The notes under the pieces were generated by a model. That model was not told the origin of the DNA. It made no database searches and saw only the letters and a list, made by a program, of their open reading frames with translations. Shown one piece after another: positions 46,021 through 60,100 of a stretch of DNA of 64,000 nucleotides (within the stretch, counting starts at the first letter, position 1; the number at the start of each line of letters is the position of its first letter). Source of the DNA: Coffea arabica (taxonomy: Eukaryota > Streptophyta > Magnoliopsida > Gentianales > Rubiaceae); the NCBI RefSeq assembly GCF_036785885.1, contig NC_092317.1, positions 5,334,501 to 5,398,500 on the forward strand, given 5' to 3'. The translations under genes and the position numbers were made by a program.

Positions 46021-49000
46021 GAAGAAGATGAAAGCAATGGATGTTGAAGATTCTATGTTCTTATTAAGCAATACGAGACAAGCATTTTTTAGCTTTTCTT
46101 CTGTTCTAGCCTTCTGCTAGGGTTGTTAGGGAGTGGTGATATAGAGTATCATGGCAGTACTGATGTAGAATTGCTATTCCGATTGTGATAAAAATAAATT
46201 TGGAATCTCAATCCTAGTTTTATTTTGTGTTGTAGTTATAGCATCAAGTTAGATCGTTTAAACCTTTTTATTTGGACAAATAAACGTGAAAGTTTATAAA
46301 CTTTGTTTCCCTTCATGATCATTTCATTTGATCTCATAAAATGAGAAAAAAAAATGTGGTATCAATTTTTAATAAGTAATTTGGATTTCATTTTTGAAAA
46401 CCAAGTAGATGCAGTTTGATTTTCTGAACAGAAAATGATTAGCTTTTTAGCACTTGAATTATATGCAAAATGACACAAAAAAAATTCATCCCTTTTTTTT
46501 CCGTATTTTGAGCTTTAGCATCTTGTATTTTGTGTTTCCAAAAATGTCCCTGTCTCGCCGTTGTTTTGGGTATAAAAACATATGTTTTGGGTGACGACAC
46601 GGTATAGGTCCTCAATTGGCACAAGAATTTTAGTTAAAGGACTTAATTCATGCGATAAAACATTAAGGGATCAAATCGGCTTTAGTGAAATAGTTTGAAG
46701 ACTAAATTGGCGATTTTTCCCGTAATTTTTGTATGAAAAGAAAGTGTAAGCAACTGGATGTTTCGAGTTCGAATCTTTTTACTTACGCTGAAATTTTTTT
46801 TTTAAAGCTTACGACTGGATTACAAAGTCTCGGCCGGGACTACTAACCAAATCCTAGGACTATGGACTCGTCAACCGACACTTATTTTATTTGGGCCAAC
46901 CCAGGGAAAATTGCAAGTTCAACCTTGGGCTGGACGTCATCGGCTTCGACCTGGAAATCGTGAAGCTCCAATAAGACATAAACGTGAATGTAACCAGACT
47001 GTTTTGTGCAATAATTAGTAGACAAGTAATGTACAAATCCAAATTTCATTATTGGGTAGATTTTTCTGACATCTCAATTTTATGTAGCAATTATGGGGAA
47101 AATGAATAACGTACGAAATAGGAAATGAATAGCTCTGTTCCTCAGCTGTTACTACCGTATTTTATTAGAAAATAAAAAATAGTGAATCACGGACGAATCC
47201 ACGAGTTTGTTTGAATTGCACATAATTTACATCTTATTTACACGCACTGATTTGCTTGCATTATCAACACATTTTCTAACCACCTTTTTATTTCACATAT
47301 ATCACATCAAAAAAATGTGTATTTTTTAAAAAAATTATCCCAAATAATCTCCAATCCAAATACTCTATTTTTCTTGAAAGGTTAGCCATTGACATTACAA
47401 TGGCACTATCTCTTCTTCTCTTGATTTTTTGGTTGAATTAATCTTCTATACACTGCCAGTGTATACACTTTTACCATTGGATCCATGACACATAATCTGA
47501 ATTTGAATTTGAAACTCAAAATTTGCATGTGTATCGTATATCTAACCGTGATAGTATATACAGTGTCAGTGTATATAAGATTTGCTCCTTTTGATTTTAG
47601 CGTAGTATAAAAATATAATGAAGAAATTGCTTTGTCCTAAAATAGATTAACAAAAGGATGGAAATCTAGGATGTAAAGTAGAGATCATCGCTTAGATAAT
47701 ACCAGGTCTAATTTACATGAATAACTAGTGCAGTAGAATGAAAATAGATTGAGAATGTGTTTACGTTTTTATAAAACAAATACGGCTTAATTGTGACTTG
47801 ATTATGAGGTGTAAAATCATTTTTATTAAAAATAAAAAAAAAGGAAACAATAGCTATTAAATTTTCTGTAGCCCTCAAAAAACATTAAAACCCCAAAAAC
47901 CAAGAAGGAAGATTGCCCAGAAAATACTAACCAAACTAAGATAAGTAAATCTAGACACCTACAACTTACTATCTTAGAGAGCATATGATTGTCATTAATG
48001 AACATTGAATTATCCGAGAAACATTTCACCCAATCCAGTACATTTTTCCAGTGAAGGTGGTCCAGGTAATTATGCAATACCACTGATGATGTTGCTACGG
48101 CATTTTCTCCTTGCAGACGTGTATCAGCGTACGTCTCTTGAGTTTAGTTAAAAAGAAAAAAACAGAGCCCCAACAAAAAATAATTGCTAAAAATTCCAAG
48201 TGTGCATGGTGCATTAATGATGCGTGGCTAATTATTCTGCTTTGCCACCCTTGAAAAGGAGACAAAATTCAAAAAGCCATATTCATGGAAGCTACAGAGT
48301 TGGATTGATTTTTACTCAATCCATCTCTTGAAGCAAGTGGAGTTAGTCACAGAAAGCAATGCCTATCTTTCTTATTAAGGATAGTGAATCATATGCCGTG
48401 ACCAAGGTATATACCCTGCTACACTACAAGAAATAGTACAATAATGTAGCTGTAATTGATCTTTATATATATATTTTTACTGTAACGATAACATTTTTAT
48501 AACCTAATCTATTCTAATTTAGAAGAAGGGGAGCCTAAACAGACGGTATGTAAGGGGCTAGTAGGTATAAAAATCTGACTAGATCAAAGGAGTGCTTGGA
48601 CATCTCTTTTGAATTTTTTTCACTGCAGTTGGAGTCCAAATCTTTGACATTCAGCCCAAACCAAAAGAACTTAGTCCCTTTTTATGCCTTGTCCTTTATA
48701 ATAGTAACCTGCAGTAGGTAATTGATCTTCATATGACCTTGTCCTTTTTGTGCCTCCCCTTTCTGATGCATCGAGGATTGTCTTGTTACGAGCAAGAAAA
48801 TACGGTTTTACTTTTTACCTTCAAGAGTCATGCATTACCTTACGAAGCTATGCCTATGATCTTCTAGTCATTTACACGCATCAGATAAAGTTTTGGTCAA
48901 AATGATCCCCAGGTTTATAGGACTATTCGTTTGAATATCCCCTCAGACAGAGGTAGATAGGACACTTCACTGGATTGAACTGGGATGCGTTCACGTGGAC

Positions 49001-51741
49001 GAGTCTCTCTTTACTTCTTTCTTGTCCTATGCACATTCTTGATTCCAATAAAAATTTTGTGCATGCAAGGTAAAAGGCACTCCACTGATCCTGTACTGGA
49101 AATTTTTGAAGTCATATCTAAACTCATGGTTGAAATTTGGTCCATTTGGAAGAGGGAGGGTCCTACATCTGTGCAGACCAGGTGCTACGCAGGTGCTGGA
49201 TTTGGGAATCTTGCAAACCAGCACCATAGGTACATATGTACGAGAGGAAATGAGAAGCTAATACGTATGTAATGTGGAATGGGGGTGGCAAATGGCAATT
49301 TCTGTTTCTGTTTCTTTTTTTACTCTTCTTTCCTTTTTCTTTATTGAGTCTATTGTATAATTGTTCAATCCGGTCCGAACATCAATGGCAAGGCCACCGA
49401 TTCAAAGGGTTAGCAGTCTGAGATTCAAAGTCACGAACAATTAATGAATTGATGTTGAACATATGGTGGAACCTTTGGCGTTCTGAAATTTTATTCATTG
49501 AACCTATGGTTGGTGAACCATTGACTAGTAAACAAGTTCCTTCCTTATAGAAGTTTCACAATTCATGCCCAAATTCACCGGGTCAGTAGCCATTTTTAGA
49601 GCCAACAGCCTTTTGGACTATTGATACCACCAAGACATTTAAGTCGAGTGAAAGGTCAAATATTCAACCTTTTTCTTCCACCTTGCCATTTAATTGTGAA
49701 TTTTTCCGACGAAAAAATTTCGTCGACTTCCTCTTTCTTTAGATTAGAATAGAATAGGTTATATAAATATTATTATTACAATAAAATAAATAGCCATTTT
49801 TAGAGACTACAGGCAGGGTGTTGGCAACCATTTTTGTCCAACCACTTGCGATAAAATGTGTACAGACAAGAGAATCGTGACGCAGATGTCTCGACAATTG
49901 ACCGTAAGATTGATGCTAGTGGTCTTTGACTGCCAGAAAGTAAGAATTTTCTACAGTTTTTTCTGTCCACTGAGAATGGTATGAAACGAGTGCTTTCAAG
50001 TCTACAAAAGTTACTACTATTCTTGCATCATTAATGAAAAAAGCTTAAATTAGAACCAAGGTAGTCAAACCAACACCAGAAAAATGTCTACTGAATTCTG
50101 GTTGCCCTCCATCAACGGATTCTTTAGCCCCCTGATTTTGCAGTGGGAGGCAAAATGCAGATGCACCATGTTCCACTATTCAAATTTTATTTTTGGGTCC
50201 TGGGGACCAAAGCAGGATTTGCAACTCAGTAGTAAATCTACGGGTTTTTCATAGCCAGGTTGTTTTACCCCCTTCAACAAATTTTGACGGTTCATTTTCA
50301 AAAGTGGTTCAACGGGAACTATTGAAATAGTATGGTATGGTAGGGCTTGAAGTTGGTGTAGTATTTACATCAACAATATATTACGGACACTGACTCACAT
50401 TACATACGCAAGGATACAACATCAATCAATGTCAAGTGGAAACTCGTCATATTCTTGATACCTGGAACATTTGTAGGACAAAGGGAAAGAGATTTCTGCA
50501 TTCAATAGCCGAAAACAGGGTCCAAGACAGATTAGAGAAATAACTCACTGTCGGAAAATTATCTGATCAAGGACTCTTCTAGTTTTCTTCAGCTTCAGCA
50601 CTGGTTACATGGCACTAAACAAAGCAGTAATTAGCTCAGCTCATGGAGCTGAAGCATTAATAGCTTGACTTGACATGCATTATTGTCATGTTATACGGAC
50701 TGAAAATAATATGATACAGTATAAATTATGAACCTGTTGGCATGATCAATAGCTTCCGAGCAAATTCCTTCAAAGGCTTCAATAATTCAGGGAATGATCA
50801 CAGTCGGCAAAAGCATTTAAGGTTTGCTAGTTATTAGATTATAGAAAAGTTAGGCCTATTAAGGATTTCTTTGCCCCTCACTTGGTACAAACTGTAGTTT
50901 GTTCCTCTGGATCCGGTGGTCAAAAAAGCTGGAGTTGCAAACTGGGAAGACTTGATGTAAAGCTTCACTCATCGATCCCAGAGGCATTATTCGAGTTTCA
51001 ACAAAGAGGAAAGTATGGAGTTAGGTATCCAAAGCATGGCCCGCAACAGTTTAAAATATAAAAGTAGGTTAAAGCCTAAAAGAGCCTAGAAGGGCTTTTC
51101 CTGTTTGATTTGGTCCTCCAAATCCGCTAGTCATTAACGCATAAATCACATTCCTCAGAAACAAACAAAAAGCAAAGACAAAGCAAATCTAAGGAAAGAA
51201 GGACCTAATTCCCATAATACATGATTTACAAACATCTAATCAGAGTAAGACCCGGAAAGCTGCAGGCTCGAAAATCTAGAGGAGAGCATGTCATAGAGAA
51301 CCAAAAGAGGGAAGCAAAAGGCCAGCCCTTGAATAAAGGTTACCTGCTTCTATGTCCCCCAAGCTCGTGACATGCGGATATGCACTACCATGACCATTCC
51401 AAATCTTCCATTCTCTATATCCCTCTACTTTTCTTCATCAAATATCTTTGTACAATAATATTTCAAAATTTTGACAATATAATTCATCAAAAGATTGTTA
51501 CTTTCCTAATAAGCATGACAAGGTGGAATCTGTGACCATGTCATATGGCAAAAAATTTGCATGTTTAGCGTACCATTAGCATATAACAATCCATCATCAA
51601 CAACCTAAAATGAGCAAATTCTTCAGGCTACTAGCATAGATTGAATTAAGACCTACCGTGTAAAAAGGTCTTGCAAGATGGTTCATTTGCTCGGAGATAA
51701 CGATGAATTATGATGTTACAGCTAAAACTGCAAAAGTATCA
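46021..51741. other. intergenic region
   Basis: No gene is supported. It contains a foldback MITE (47435-47587), a lone B-box-like GTTCGAATC at 46767-46775, and AT-rich sequence. A 95-codon open frame at 48985-49272 starts with a hydrophobic stretch but has no recognised domain or nearby splice continuation. The right end is the 3' flank of the gene at 51,742. Confidence 0.55.
47435..47587. mobile_element. 153-bp foldback MITE
   Basis: It starts GAATTAATCTTCTATACACT and ends GTGTATATAAGATTTGCTC, with about 30-bp inverted ends and internal pairing. Flanking 9-mers TTTTTGGTT (47426-47434) and CTTTTGATT (47588-47596) agree at 7 of 9 positions, consistent with a decayed 9-bp target-site duplication. 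Confidence 0.75.
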
Positions 51742-52602
51742 TCATTTTTTCATCCTCTTATCTTTTCCGTTTCGGAAAAAAGACCCCAGACCAAGGAGAT
51801 TGGCAGTTCCCTTGGAAATATGAGATGATGGAACTGGCACATTGAGCACTGGGCTAATCCGGATCCCATTTCCATTAGACCCCATATAATTCTTCCTGAG
51901 AGGAGGTTTTTGTGACAATGGATACACATAAAAGCTAGGGGCTGATGTTGCATTTGCACTTGCAGAGGCGGAAGCAGAAATCCCCATAAGATTCTTCTGC
52001 TGTTTGGAAGATGCATTCTGTTTCTGACTTTCCCTCAAGCCCTGTTTTGAATTTGGTACAGAACCAGTTGAATTGCTCCTAGACAATAGTGGTAATGACC
52101 AAAATGAGCTCTTTTTGTGACTATTGTCACAATGAAGGCTACTACTTCTCTTGATACCCCAAAAAGATTTTGATTGATTCTTCTGCTCTGCTTCAATATT
52201 TGTCAAGGTGGTTTCTTTTTCTTGCAAAATCTCTTGCTTTGAGCCTCCATTTGCCTGAGGAAGAAACGGAAGAGGTGGAAGAGAAGGCACCCGGTGAGCC
52301 TGAGCTTTAGATTTCGAAGCATTTTTTGGAGTATGAACAAACCTTTCTTGGAGCTGCACAGGGCGAATTAGGCCACCTGAGAAAAGCTCCTCAGCTGAAG
52401 AAGTTTCATGAGCCCCAGTGCTATTGCTGGTGATGCAGAAAGCAAAATCATCCGAGTCTGAGTCAAGCTGTAGCATAGAATCTAGGCGATAAGGTTTATC
52501 TTCGACAGCCGCGGCCTCATCTGTTTGGCAAAGATCATGAGAAAATGAAATTCTTGGACTTGTATTCAAGCTTGAATTCTCTGTGCTCGTATCAATTGCC
52601 AT
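51742..52602 (-). CDS. uncharacterised plant protein (286 aa), Ser-rich, possibly DUF1645-like
   Basis: A single open frame of 286 aa from MAIDTSTENSSLN to KDKRMKK, without introns in the coding part. The segment DSDDFAFCI...SSAEELFSGGLIRPVQL (about residues 50-84) recalls the acidic/Phe motif followed by E-[LI]-F-x-[GN]-G-x-[IL]-R-P seen in plant DUF1645-like proteins. The middle is Ser/Lys-rich (KRSSSLHCDNSHKKSSFWSL), and an Ala/Ser repeat (SASASASANATSA) is followed by a basic C-terminus. It has no signal peptide or membrane segment. A nuclear or cytosolic regulatory role is plausible but unproven. Codon use and length suggest a real gene, and its place next to DUF1639 and AMSH matches the Arabidopsis order as I recall it. 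Confidence 0.8.
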   Translation of the reverse strand: MAIDTSTENSSLNTSPRISFSHDLCQTDEAAAVEDKPYRLDSMLQLDSDSDDFAFCITSNSTGAHETSSAEELFSGGLIRPVQLQERFVHTPKNASKSKAQAHRVPSLPPLPFLPQANGGSKQEILQEKETTLTNIEAEQKNQSKSFWGIKRSSSLHCDNSHKKSSFWSLPLLSRSNSTGSVPNSKQGLRESQKQNASSKQQKNLMGISASASASANATSAPSFYVYPLSQKPPLRKNYMGSNGNGIRISPVLNVPVPSSHISKGTANLLGLGSFFRNGKDKRMKK

Positions 52603-55600
52603 GGTTAACTAACTTTTGCCTCAAGAATTTGGGAGACCTGATGATAAAAAGCGCATCCAGGATAAATCTAAATGGGATTCTTGTACTTAGAAAACAAAAA
52701 TTTTTTTAAGGATTCAAAAAAGTTGTGGAACGACAGCCGCTTGAAGAAACAGAAAAGTGACAAGATTGTTTAACAAGTCAAAGAAGAAACGTCAGCTGAG
52801 CTTTGACAGTGTCAAAATTTTGGGGCTTCTGGTGGACTGCTAGGATTACTTTCATGGATAAATATTACAAGTGTTCAGTGACTACAGATCAGAGAATTTT
52901 CCAACTATGACTGTTTTGGGAAAGGAATAGTTTGAGAAAGAGTAGAGGAGAAGGCAAAAAGACAGAAAAAGAGGAAGAGAGAGATGCAAGGTGGTAGAAA
53001 AGTTTCATCGCACTCAGAGTTTCCTTCTTGCAACGGCAAAGAAAAACTGATTTGAGGAGTTTAAGTAGTAGACCAGTCAGTCAGTACAAGCACCTCAGCA
53101 TCTACTCTTAAACCTCCTTTTTTGTTGGCTAAATTCTGGTGCTTATTGACTCTGTAGGCTTTTGACTTCCGAACCAAATGTCAAAAAAAAAAAATTTGAA
53201 AAAATTGTTGCCACTTATTTAGGAAGACAAATCTTTTGTAAGTATTTGTGATCCTGAGATAATTGTCAGAATGTGTTATTTCTTCTGAATCTTCACAATG
53301 TCCTGTTTCTTGATTGAAGATCTAATACTGCTTAATAGTATTCCATACTAAATGACAAGATTGATCCGAGCTGATTAGCACTAGATTAGCATTTAAAGCA
53401 AAAGACTCGGTGGCTTTCGAGCTGATTCTAGCAAAATACCGTAGCACTTTAGTAGATTATTTGGGATAATTTTATTTTATTTTAAAAAAAAACAGTGTAG
53501 CACTTTCTTGATGTGATAGTGTGTGAGATAAAAAAGTAGTTAAAAAATGTATTACTGATGTAAACAAATAATTTTAGCAAATAAAACACCATCCAAACAA
53601 ACCGATTGAGGGGTCAATAAAAACAAATGGATCAAAATATATTTTAGTGAAAATTGTTCTGTAATACATTTATTATTGAAACTTCCATGATTTTTGTGAT
53701 CATATCTAAGAGAATAAAAAAGCCACCTTATTGTATATTACTAAGATATTCGTTGCTACTTTAGTTCTATATTATTTGCCAAATTTGACACTATATAATT
53801 TAGAATTAATACTCTATACACTGACAGTGTATACACTTTCACCGTTCGATGCATGATACATAATCCGAATTTAAATTTGAAACCCAAATTTTGTACACGT
53901 GTCATGCATCCAAATGTAATAGTGTATATACTGTCAATGTATATAAGATTTACTCTATAATTTAATGAATCTTTTGAAATGTCGCCGAACGAGCAGTATT
54001 AGATAACATGCTAAAAAATAAAAAGCCAATGTAATAAATCATTTTAGGAAAATTCCATAATTCCTTTAGAAAACCATTTCCTCGATTTGGGTCCGATGGT
54101 GAGTTGCCATATCACTTAACAATCGTAGTGATTCACGTATTAAAACATTTGAAATTTTTGCAATTCAAAAGTTTTTTTTTCTAAAAAAAAAAACTCTTAT
54201 TTCATCATCCGACCGACACAGAGCATGACAATCAAGAGGAATTGTTGCATCTTAATGACATAATTTCTTTTTATGGCTGATGAAATTGAAAAAAGTATTG
54301 AGTAACAGCACCTATCCTTCATTTGCAAGGTCTACTGCATAACTGAACTTCGGATTCAGTGTTTGAACATTGTATCTGCAATAGAATGACGTGTATATGC
54401 ATGTATGTACATTTGAAACAGGATGAGCATCGAAATACAATTTTGAGAGAAAAAAGGTAGGGGTGTGGTTAAACCCCTTTTTCTTGCATGATTGAAGTTT
54501 TGGTGGCCTGCCATCTCAACAACCGACTGGAGTTGTTTTCCTTTCCAACAAAACAAAATCAAGGTTTCTTGTAATTTGGGTTTTTATTATATCTTTGAGT
54601 GGTGAGTATTTGTTTTTTCTAGCAAATTCATTAATGGGAATGGGCTAAAAACAGTGGATTTGATTGTCACATATACTTTCAAGTTCAAAACACTCTCGTA
54701 AAATTTTATTAGGAGAAACAAATATTAAATTACCACGCAAAGGGAGAAATTAACAACAACAGGGTTACGTGGGGGAGGATTGCATTGGATTGTAACGAAA
54801 AAGAGATTGTAAATAAGAGATTCTGAATTCAAGAATTCTCACTTAAAAGAAAAAGGTCAAGTTAAAAGCAGATAAACTTCGAGATAATGGAAATAAGATA
54901 TGATATTTTATTCAAGATGAAGTTTCATTTGATTGAAACTAGTTGAAAAGTTTGACAGGGGCCTTTGGAGCAATTAGAATGCTAAATTAGATGATACATG
55001 GACATTTGAATTTGGATTTAACACAAAATTTTGGAGCAATGATTAGCTAGTGAGCTGTTAATATCATAATTCATAACCAGTTACAGTGGCATGTGCAAAT
55101 GTAGAAATTGTAGGCTTTGGGGTCCCTTCACCTGTTTATGATTCAAATTATTGTTATTAGACTTAAAAAGACTTCACAGAATGGGTTTGATTTGATTAAC
55201 CACACAGTTCAACAGCATACTTGCCTTCAAGTGTTAGATTAGCTCATAATCATTTGCTTGGACAGATCATGATTAAGCATACTTGCCTCCGAGTGGCAAA
55301 CGTGTCGAGCGAAGAAGACAAATTGATTAACTTTTTAACATAGGATCATCCCCGACAATTGATTAATGAAGTTCTGGCATGCTTTGCTAATTACGTAATT
55401 AAGTTTTGAAGTGTACCACACTATTATTCAGTACACGATACGTGTCAAAATCTAATCTAAGTTGAATATGTCAGATGAGCAATTAATATTGTTCCAACTT
55501 CCAACAATAAAAGATATCATAGTTTTTTTTTCCTCTCTCTTTTAAGGCATGAAAAATATATATATATATATATTTTTTGGTGGTCAGAAAAGAATACGTG

Positions 55601-57155
55601 AAACAAAGACAACACGATACCGAAACAATTATTGCACACGAAACAGCATTATTTCATGCTCTCGACATCAAGATATTAGTATTTGGAGATCATCAATTCC
55701 ATATATATTGAAATCATTGAACGAGTTTGGGATTAACTACAACTGAACCTAGTCATTTGCCTAAAAATTGGCAAGTGCATCATCACTATTTTGAACCCCA
55801 TGAATACGACTGAACTATAAATATTGTAGAAAAACATTAATAAATAATCACGACTGATTGATTTACAAAATTTTATCAGAACTTGGATTGAAGCTTTTCA
55901 ACAAATTATGTTTACATTTTTCGTGATCATATTTTTCAATCGTTTTTTTACCTCACACACGTCTGATCGTTACAGTATATTTTTCTATAAAAAGTTGAGA
56001 AGATAGCAATCCAAACGGGTTAAGCAGAGCAGCCCTGTTGCGGCTGCTGTGAACTCGAGGTCACTGATCTGATGATGCACCTATGGCATGGGAAGTAGGG
56101 CATGTTGGAGAACGATGGGAGGCATATCACCGCTATTTTATGTCATTGTTTTAGTTTTGACAGGTGAGCCACAATTGTTACTTGTCATGTGTGGGAGCTG
56201 TCTACCTAGACAATGAAGAGACATGGCTCCTTTGCTGCAAGTGTTTTCCCCCTCGCCTAGCCACAACCTTGGACTGCCCCACCCCTACCAGATAAGGGGT
56301 CCTATAAGCATCTTCTAGCAGAGCATAAGACTACAACTTTATCTGCGAATGGCCAAGCACTAGGAAGCAAATCAAAAATATTGCAACTAAACCAATCCAA
56401 CATGTCCAACCAATCTTGCCTATGACCGCAAATTGTAATTGTAAAAAGGTGCACATGGAATGCGGATTATTGTTGTTGTGATGTCCAGAAAACAGAACCA
56501 CTTAAAAAACGAATGTGATTTTGTCTCTCTGGTTATGCTTTTGCTCCCTCCCCAAATGCTTCGATTCGAGTCTGGAAAGCGAAAGATCGTTAATTTAGAG
56601 ACATATCAGAGGAATAATGGACCTCTCTTTAGTCCTTATCAATGCCCAACAGCAACACAAGCTGTTGATCTAAATGATTAAAACAGCAACTGTTGCACAT
56701 TATCCAAGCACTGATACTTCTTTTTTGCAACTACTTTGTCTCCAGAAGAAACAGAGGAATGCTTGAACCGAATCCAATGCTGTATGCATTTCTCCAACTA
56801 GTGTGTTGCAGTCGTGAATCTGGCAAGGTACCTGTTAGATCCATTGCGCCTTGTAATTCTGTGCAAGAAGGTTACTTGTGTGCTTTTCCATGATAAGTCA
56901 ATTAAATTCTACTGTAAACAATTTGAAGGTTTCTATTATAAAACAAAAAAAAAAAAAAATTAAATGAACGCAAGGGTACCAGAATATGAAATTCCATATT
57001 TTTTACTGCACAATTGCAAAGAAGGTAGCATATTTTACTGTTACACGAGAGTGTACTTTTACATCTCATGGATGGACCAAACACCACGGCCAAAACCAAA
57101 TTCACTTATGGAGTAAATAAATTTGCAAATCAAATGAAACAATGTGTAACCGTTG
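52603..57155. other. intergenic region
   Basis: The left part is the promoter/leader of the gene ending at 52,602, with GA-rich sequence near 52,930-52,985. A foldback MITE with an exact 9-bp target-site duplication lies at 53794-53964. The rest is AT-rich without a supportable gene; the open frame near 56460-56681 lacks any domain. The right end is the AMSH 3' flank. Confidence 0.55.
53794..53964. mobile_element. 153-bp foldback MITE with perfect 9-bp target-site duplication
   Basis: The element (53803-53955) runs from GAATTAATACTCTATACACT to ATGTATATAAGATTTACTC and is flanked on both sides by TATAATTTA (53794-53802 and 53956-53964). Inverted ends of about 30 bp and a 9-bp duplication are features of Mutator-like non-autonomous elements. 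This is the best-bounded copy and fixes the family length. Confidence 0.85.
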
Positions 57156-60100
57156 TCATCGCAGATCGATTACGTCGAACTTCTGCTTAGGATTCATATA
57201 AACGTCTGTACATTGCTTGTAAATTGGGCTACCATCAGACGGAGGGTCATGAGCATGAAAACCACGTCTAGGGCATTGCCTTATGACATTCATGCCACCT
57301 GGAGTTGTTAACCGGAATATGCCATGGGTTCTGCATGATGGAAAATCTAGAGTTACTCGTAATCAAATTGAATTTCTTTAACTATCAAAGTATGTATAGC
57401 TACTACATTCACCTCAAGCCATCTTTCGGCGCCATCACAATTGCAATAGCTTCGGGCAACATGATCTGTTTAGGAAATCAATAGAGTGTAAGAACAGATT
57501 TCCAGCATCTATAGGAAGTGAAATCTTTCCAAGACAAAGAGCATTAAACTGATCAAAAACAACTCAAAAACTCGTTATATTGGTGTAAGCGTCAGAGAAG
57601 ATTTTTAGGTGGAAGCATGAACAGGCATAGCGTGCTAAATCCCAACTTCTCTATGCAAAATAAATAAATTTCCAGAGACCAAAACAAGATGAGGAAAGTA
57701 AAAATAAGAATACGGAACCGTGTAAGGATAATGATGAGGTGTCTTAAGAGAGTACAAAACCTGATAAGAGTATTGAGTGTGAACATCTATCGATGACATA
57801 AAACACGATTGTGTGGGATGCGTCTGCAATAGAATAAACATCATGCAATCAATAACTCCAAAAATTATAATTGCACAAAACTGACAAGTTGTACATGTTT
57901 AGGACATTAAAGAAGATTAACTAAAGAAACTGACAGATCCTTGCAGCTACAAACCAAATTCTCCTTCCCCTTTTTCTGGACTCATCTTATGGAAGTGAAA
58001 TGCAGCTTTAATTTTCAATTGATCTTCTCTAGTAATTGAGAACATATTAAGAAGAGCTATGAATTTTAAAAAATAGCTCTTCGAAACAATCAACGAGTGA
58101 ATACCAAAAGCAAAAAAGTTCCAGGAACGTTTATCAAATTTATTAGCTACTTGAATACTTAAAAATGAATAATGACCTCTAAAAGTTTAGGTTGAATTAA
58201 TAAAATAGAACTCTTGAAGGAAAATTATCAGCTAGCAACTCCAAAGAAAAAGTTGACAGCAGAGATTTTTGTCCTTGTTCTTAAAGGTAAATACAAGTGT
58301 TCCCAAGTATCTTTCTTATATATTCTCAGACAGGTAATTCCACTACACAAAATTATATCTAGAGGAGACCTCTGAGTTATTATCTAGATGGTAATCTTAA
58401 TATTTGCAAATAAACGCATGCCAGGTTTTAAATTGTTGTATCAACCTAAAGCAGTCATCTGTCATTGTAATATTATGCGAAAGTTGAACAGAGTGCAACC
58501 AGACTTCAATTACCAATAATTGCGCTTACATGAATCCACCCTAAAGGGAAAAGAGATTGCTTATCCTGCACTTCAAATATTTCTTCCTCATTTGTTGTTT
58601 GACACTGCTCAGAGAAACAAGTAAATGAGAATAACATTTTAAACAGGGTCGGCAGGGGCAAATGACATTAAAACTTACCGAATCTGATGTTGATTCTTGC
58701 TTCGGGATGATAAGAGCAGTAACACTAAATCTTCGGTTTTTCTGTACACAACAAATTAAACAATGACAATAGATAATCTGTTAAGATAACAAGTAATACA
58801 TGGAACATCAGGTCAACAGTGCCATTAAGTTGATGTCACATACAAGTGAACCAGCAAGAACACCACAAGTCTCCAAATTCTTGTCCGTATTTGACTTAGC
58901 CAGCCTCATAAAACTGTCCATCAATGCAGTTGACTGTCAAAACAAACATAGATAGAATAATCTACTATCAATTTCCTTATTTAATCTAACCTCCAGAGAG
59001 TTCCAACCAGGTGCCTGAGAGCACAGGTGACAACCAAACATCCCAGAAGAAATCCAAGTTTGATACAAGGGGGGGGGGGGGGGGGGGGGGGGACACCAAA
59101 AAATTAGGGAAAAACACAAAAAGTTGATAAAGATCCTCACAATGTGCAGTTCCAGAGGAGCTTCAGCACAGATGACACCATCAGCATTAGAAGTCAGTCC
59201 GCAATCCCTGTCCACAACTGCGGGTGAAGTAGATGGGATCAAATCTTGTATCTCAGCAAGAACAGGAGGAGGAGAAGGCTGTCTGATGATTTTCGTTTGC
59301 ACAGGACTTTCCATTGTTTCAAAGGAAATCAAGGAATCAGGTTCTTCAACCTGATCTTTTTTGTCATCTTTGCTTTCCAGGTCCAATGGTTTCAATTTTG
59401 ATACTTCAGATTCTAAGTTGTTATCATGCTTTTTTATTGAGGTACCATCATGCACAGGCTTCTGGCCATTGCTTTCTCGTGAAATATCAGCAAATGTCCT
59501 AGATTAATTAGCATAAGCAGAAAGGACAAAAGAGACACTAATTAGAAATATGTAAGGTCCCACAAGAAAGTTTTAATCAATTTCCATTGTAAAGTTGTCA
59601 TAACATAAGTATTAATTTCTTCAACCGAAATCATACACTAATGGAGATATAATTTGAATAATAGTCGACAATAAATCCATTTGGAGCCTAACCTTGGGAT
59701 CTCAACAGGTGAAAAGTCTATATTACTTGGATAGCGCACCTGCATTAAGTATGAGAGTTAAAACTTTATCGGCTTCTGAGAAATTGAAGACAAAGAAGAA
59801 AATCATCATACCCCTGTATCACTAGGTGGAGGTTGCCATTGCCCATTAAGCCCATTCGGGCCGAAAACGGAATGTCTGGAAAGAGTTTCCTCCTTTGGAC
59901 GGGGAATGTTTAATCTTCTACAGTAGTGATAAATGTAAGTAATGCATAATGGAGAAAAAAAATTTATGGAGGCTAATACAAACATCAGACGAGCCTAAAA
60001 AAAGATGCTTATTAACATCAAAGTACACCCAAATTAGGAAAACACGGTCTCATGAACTTTTAAAATGTCTACACTAGTACAAATAAAGTTGATTCAGGAA

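Noticed and set aside
46748-46775. tRNA-like boxes (TAAGCAACTGG, then GTTCGAATC)
   Set aside because: The spacing is far too short for a tRNA and there is no acceptor stem; at most a decayed SINE head.
48985-49272. Open frame of 95 codons with a hydrophobic start
   Set aside because: No recognised domain, no splice partners, no promoter feature, and composition is like the flanking intergenic DNA.
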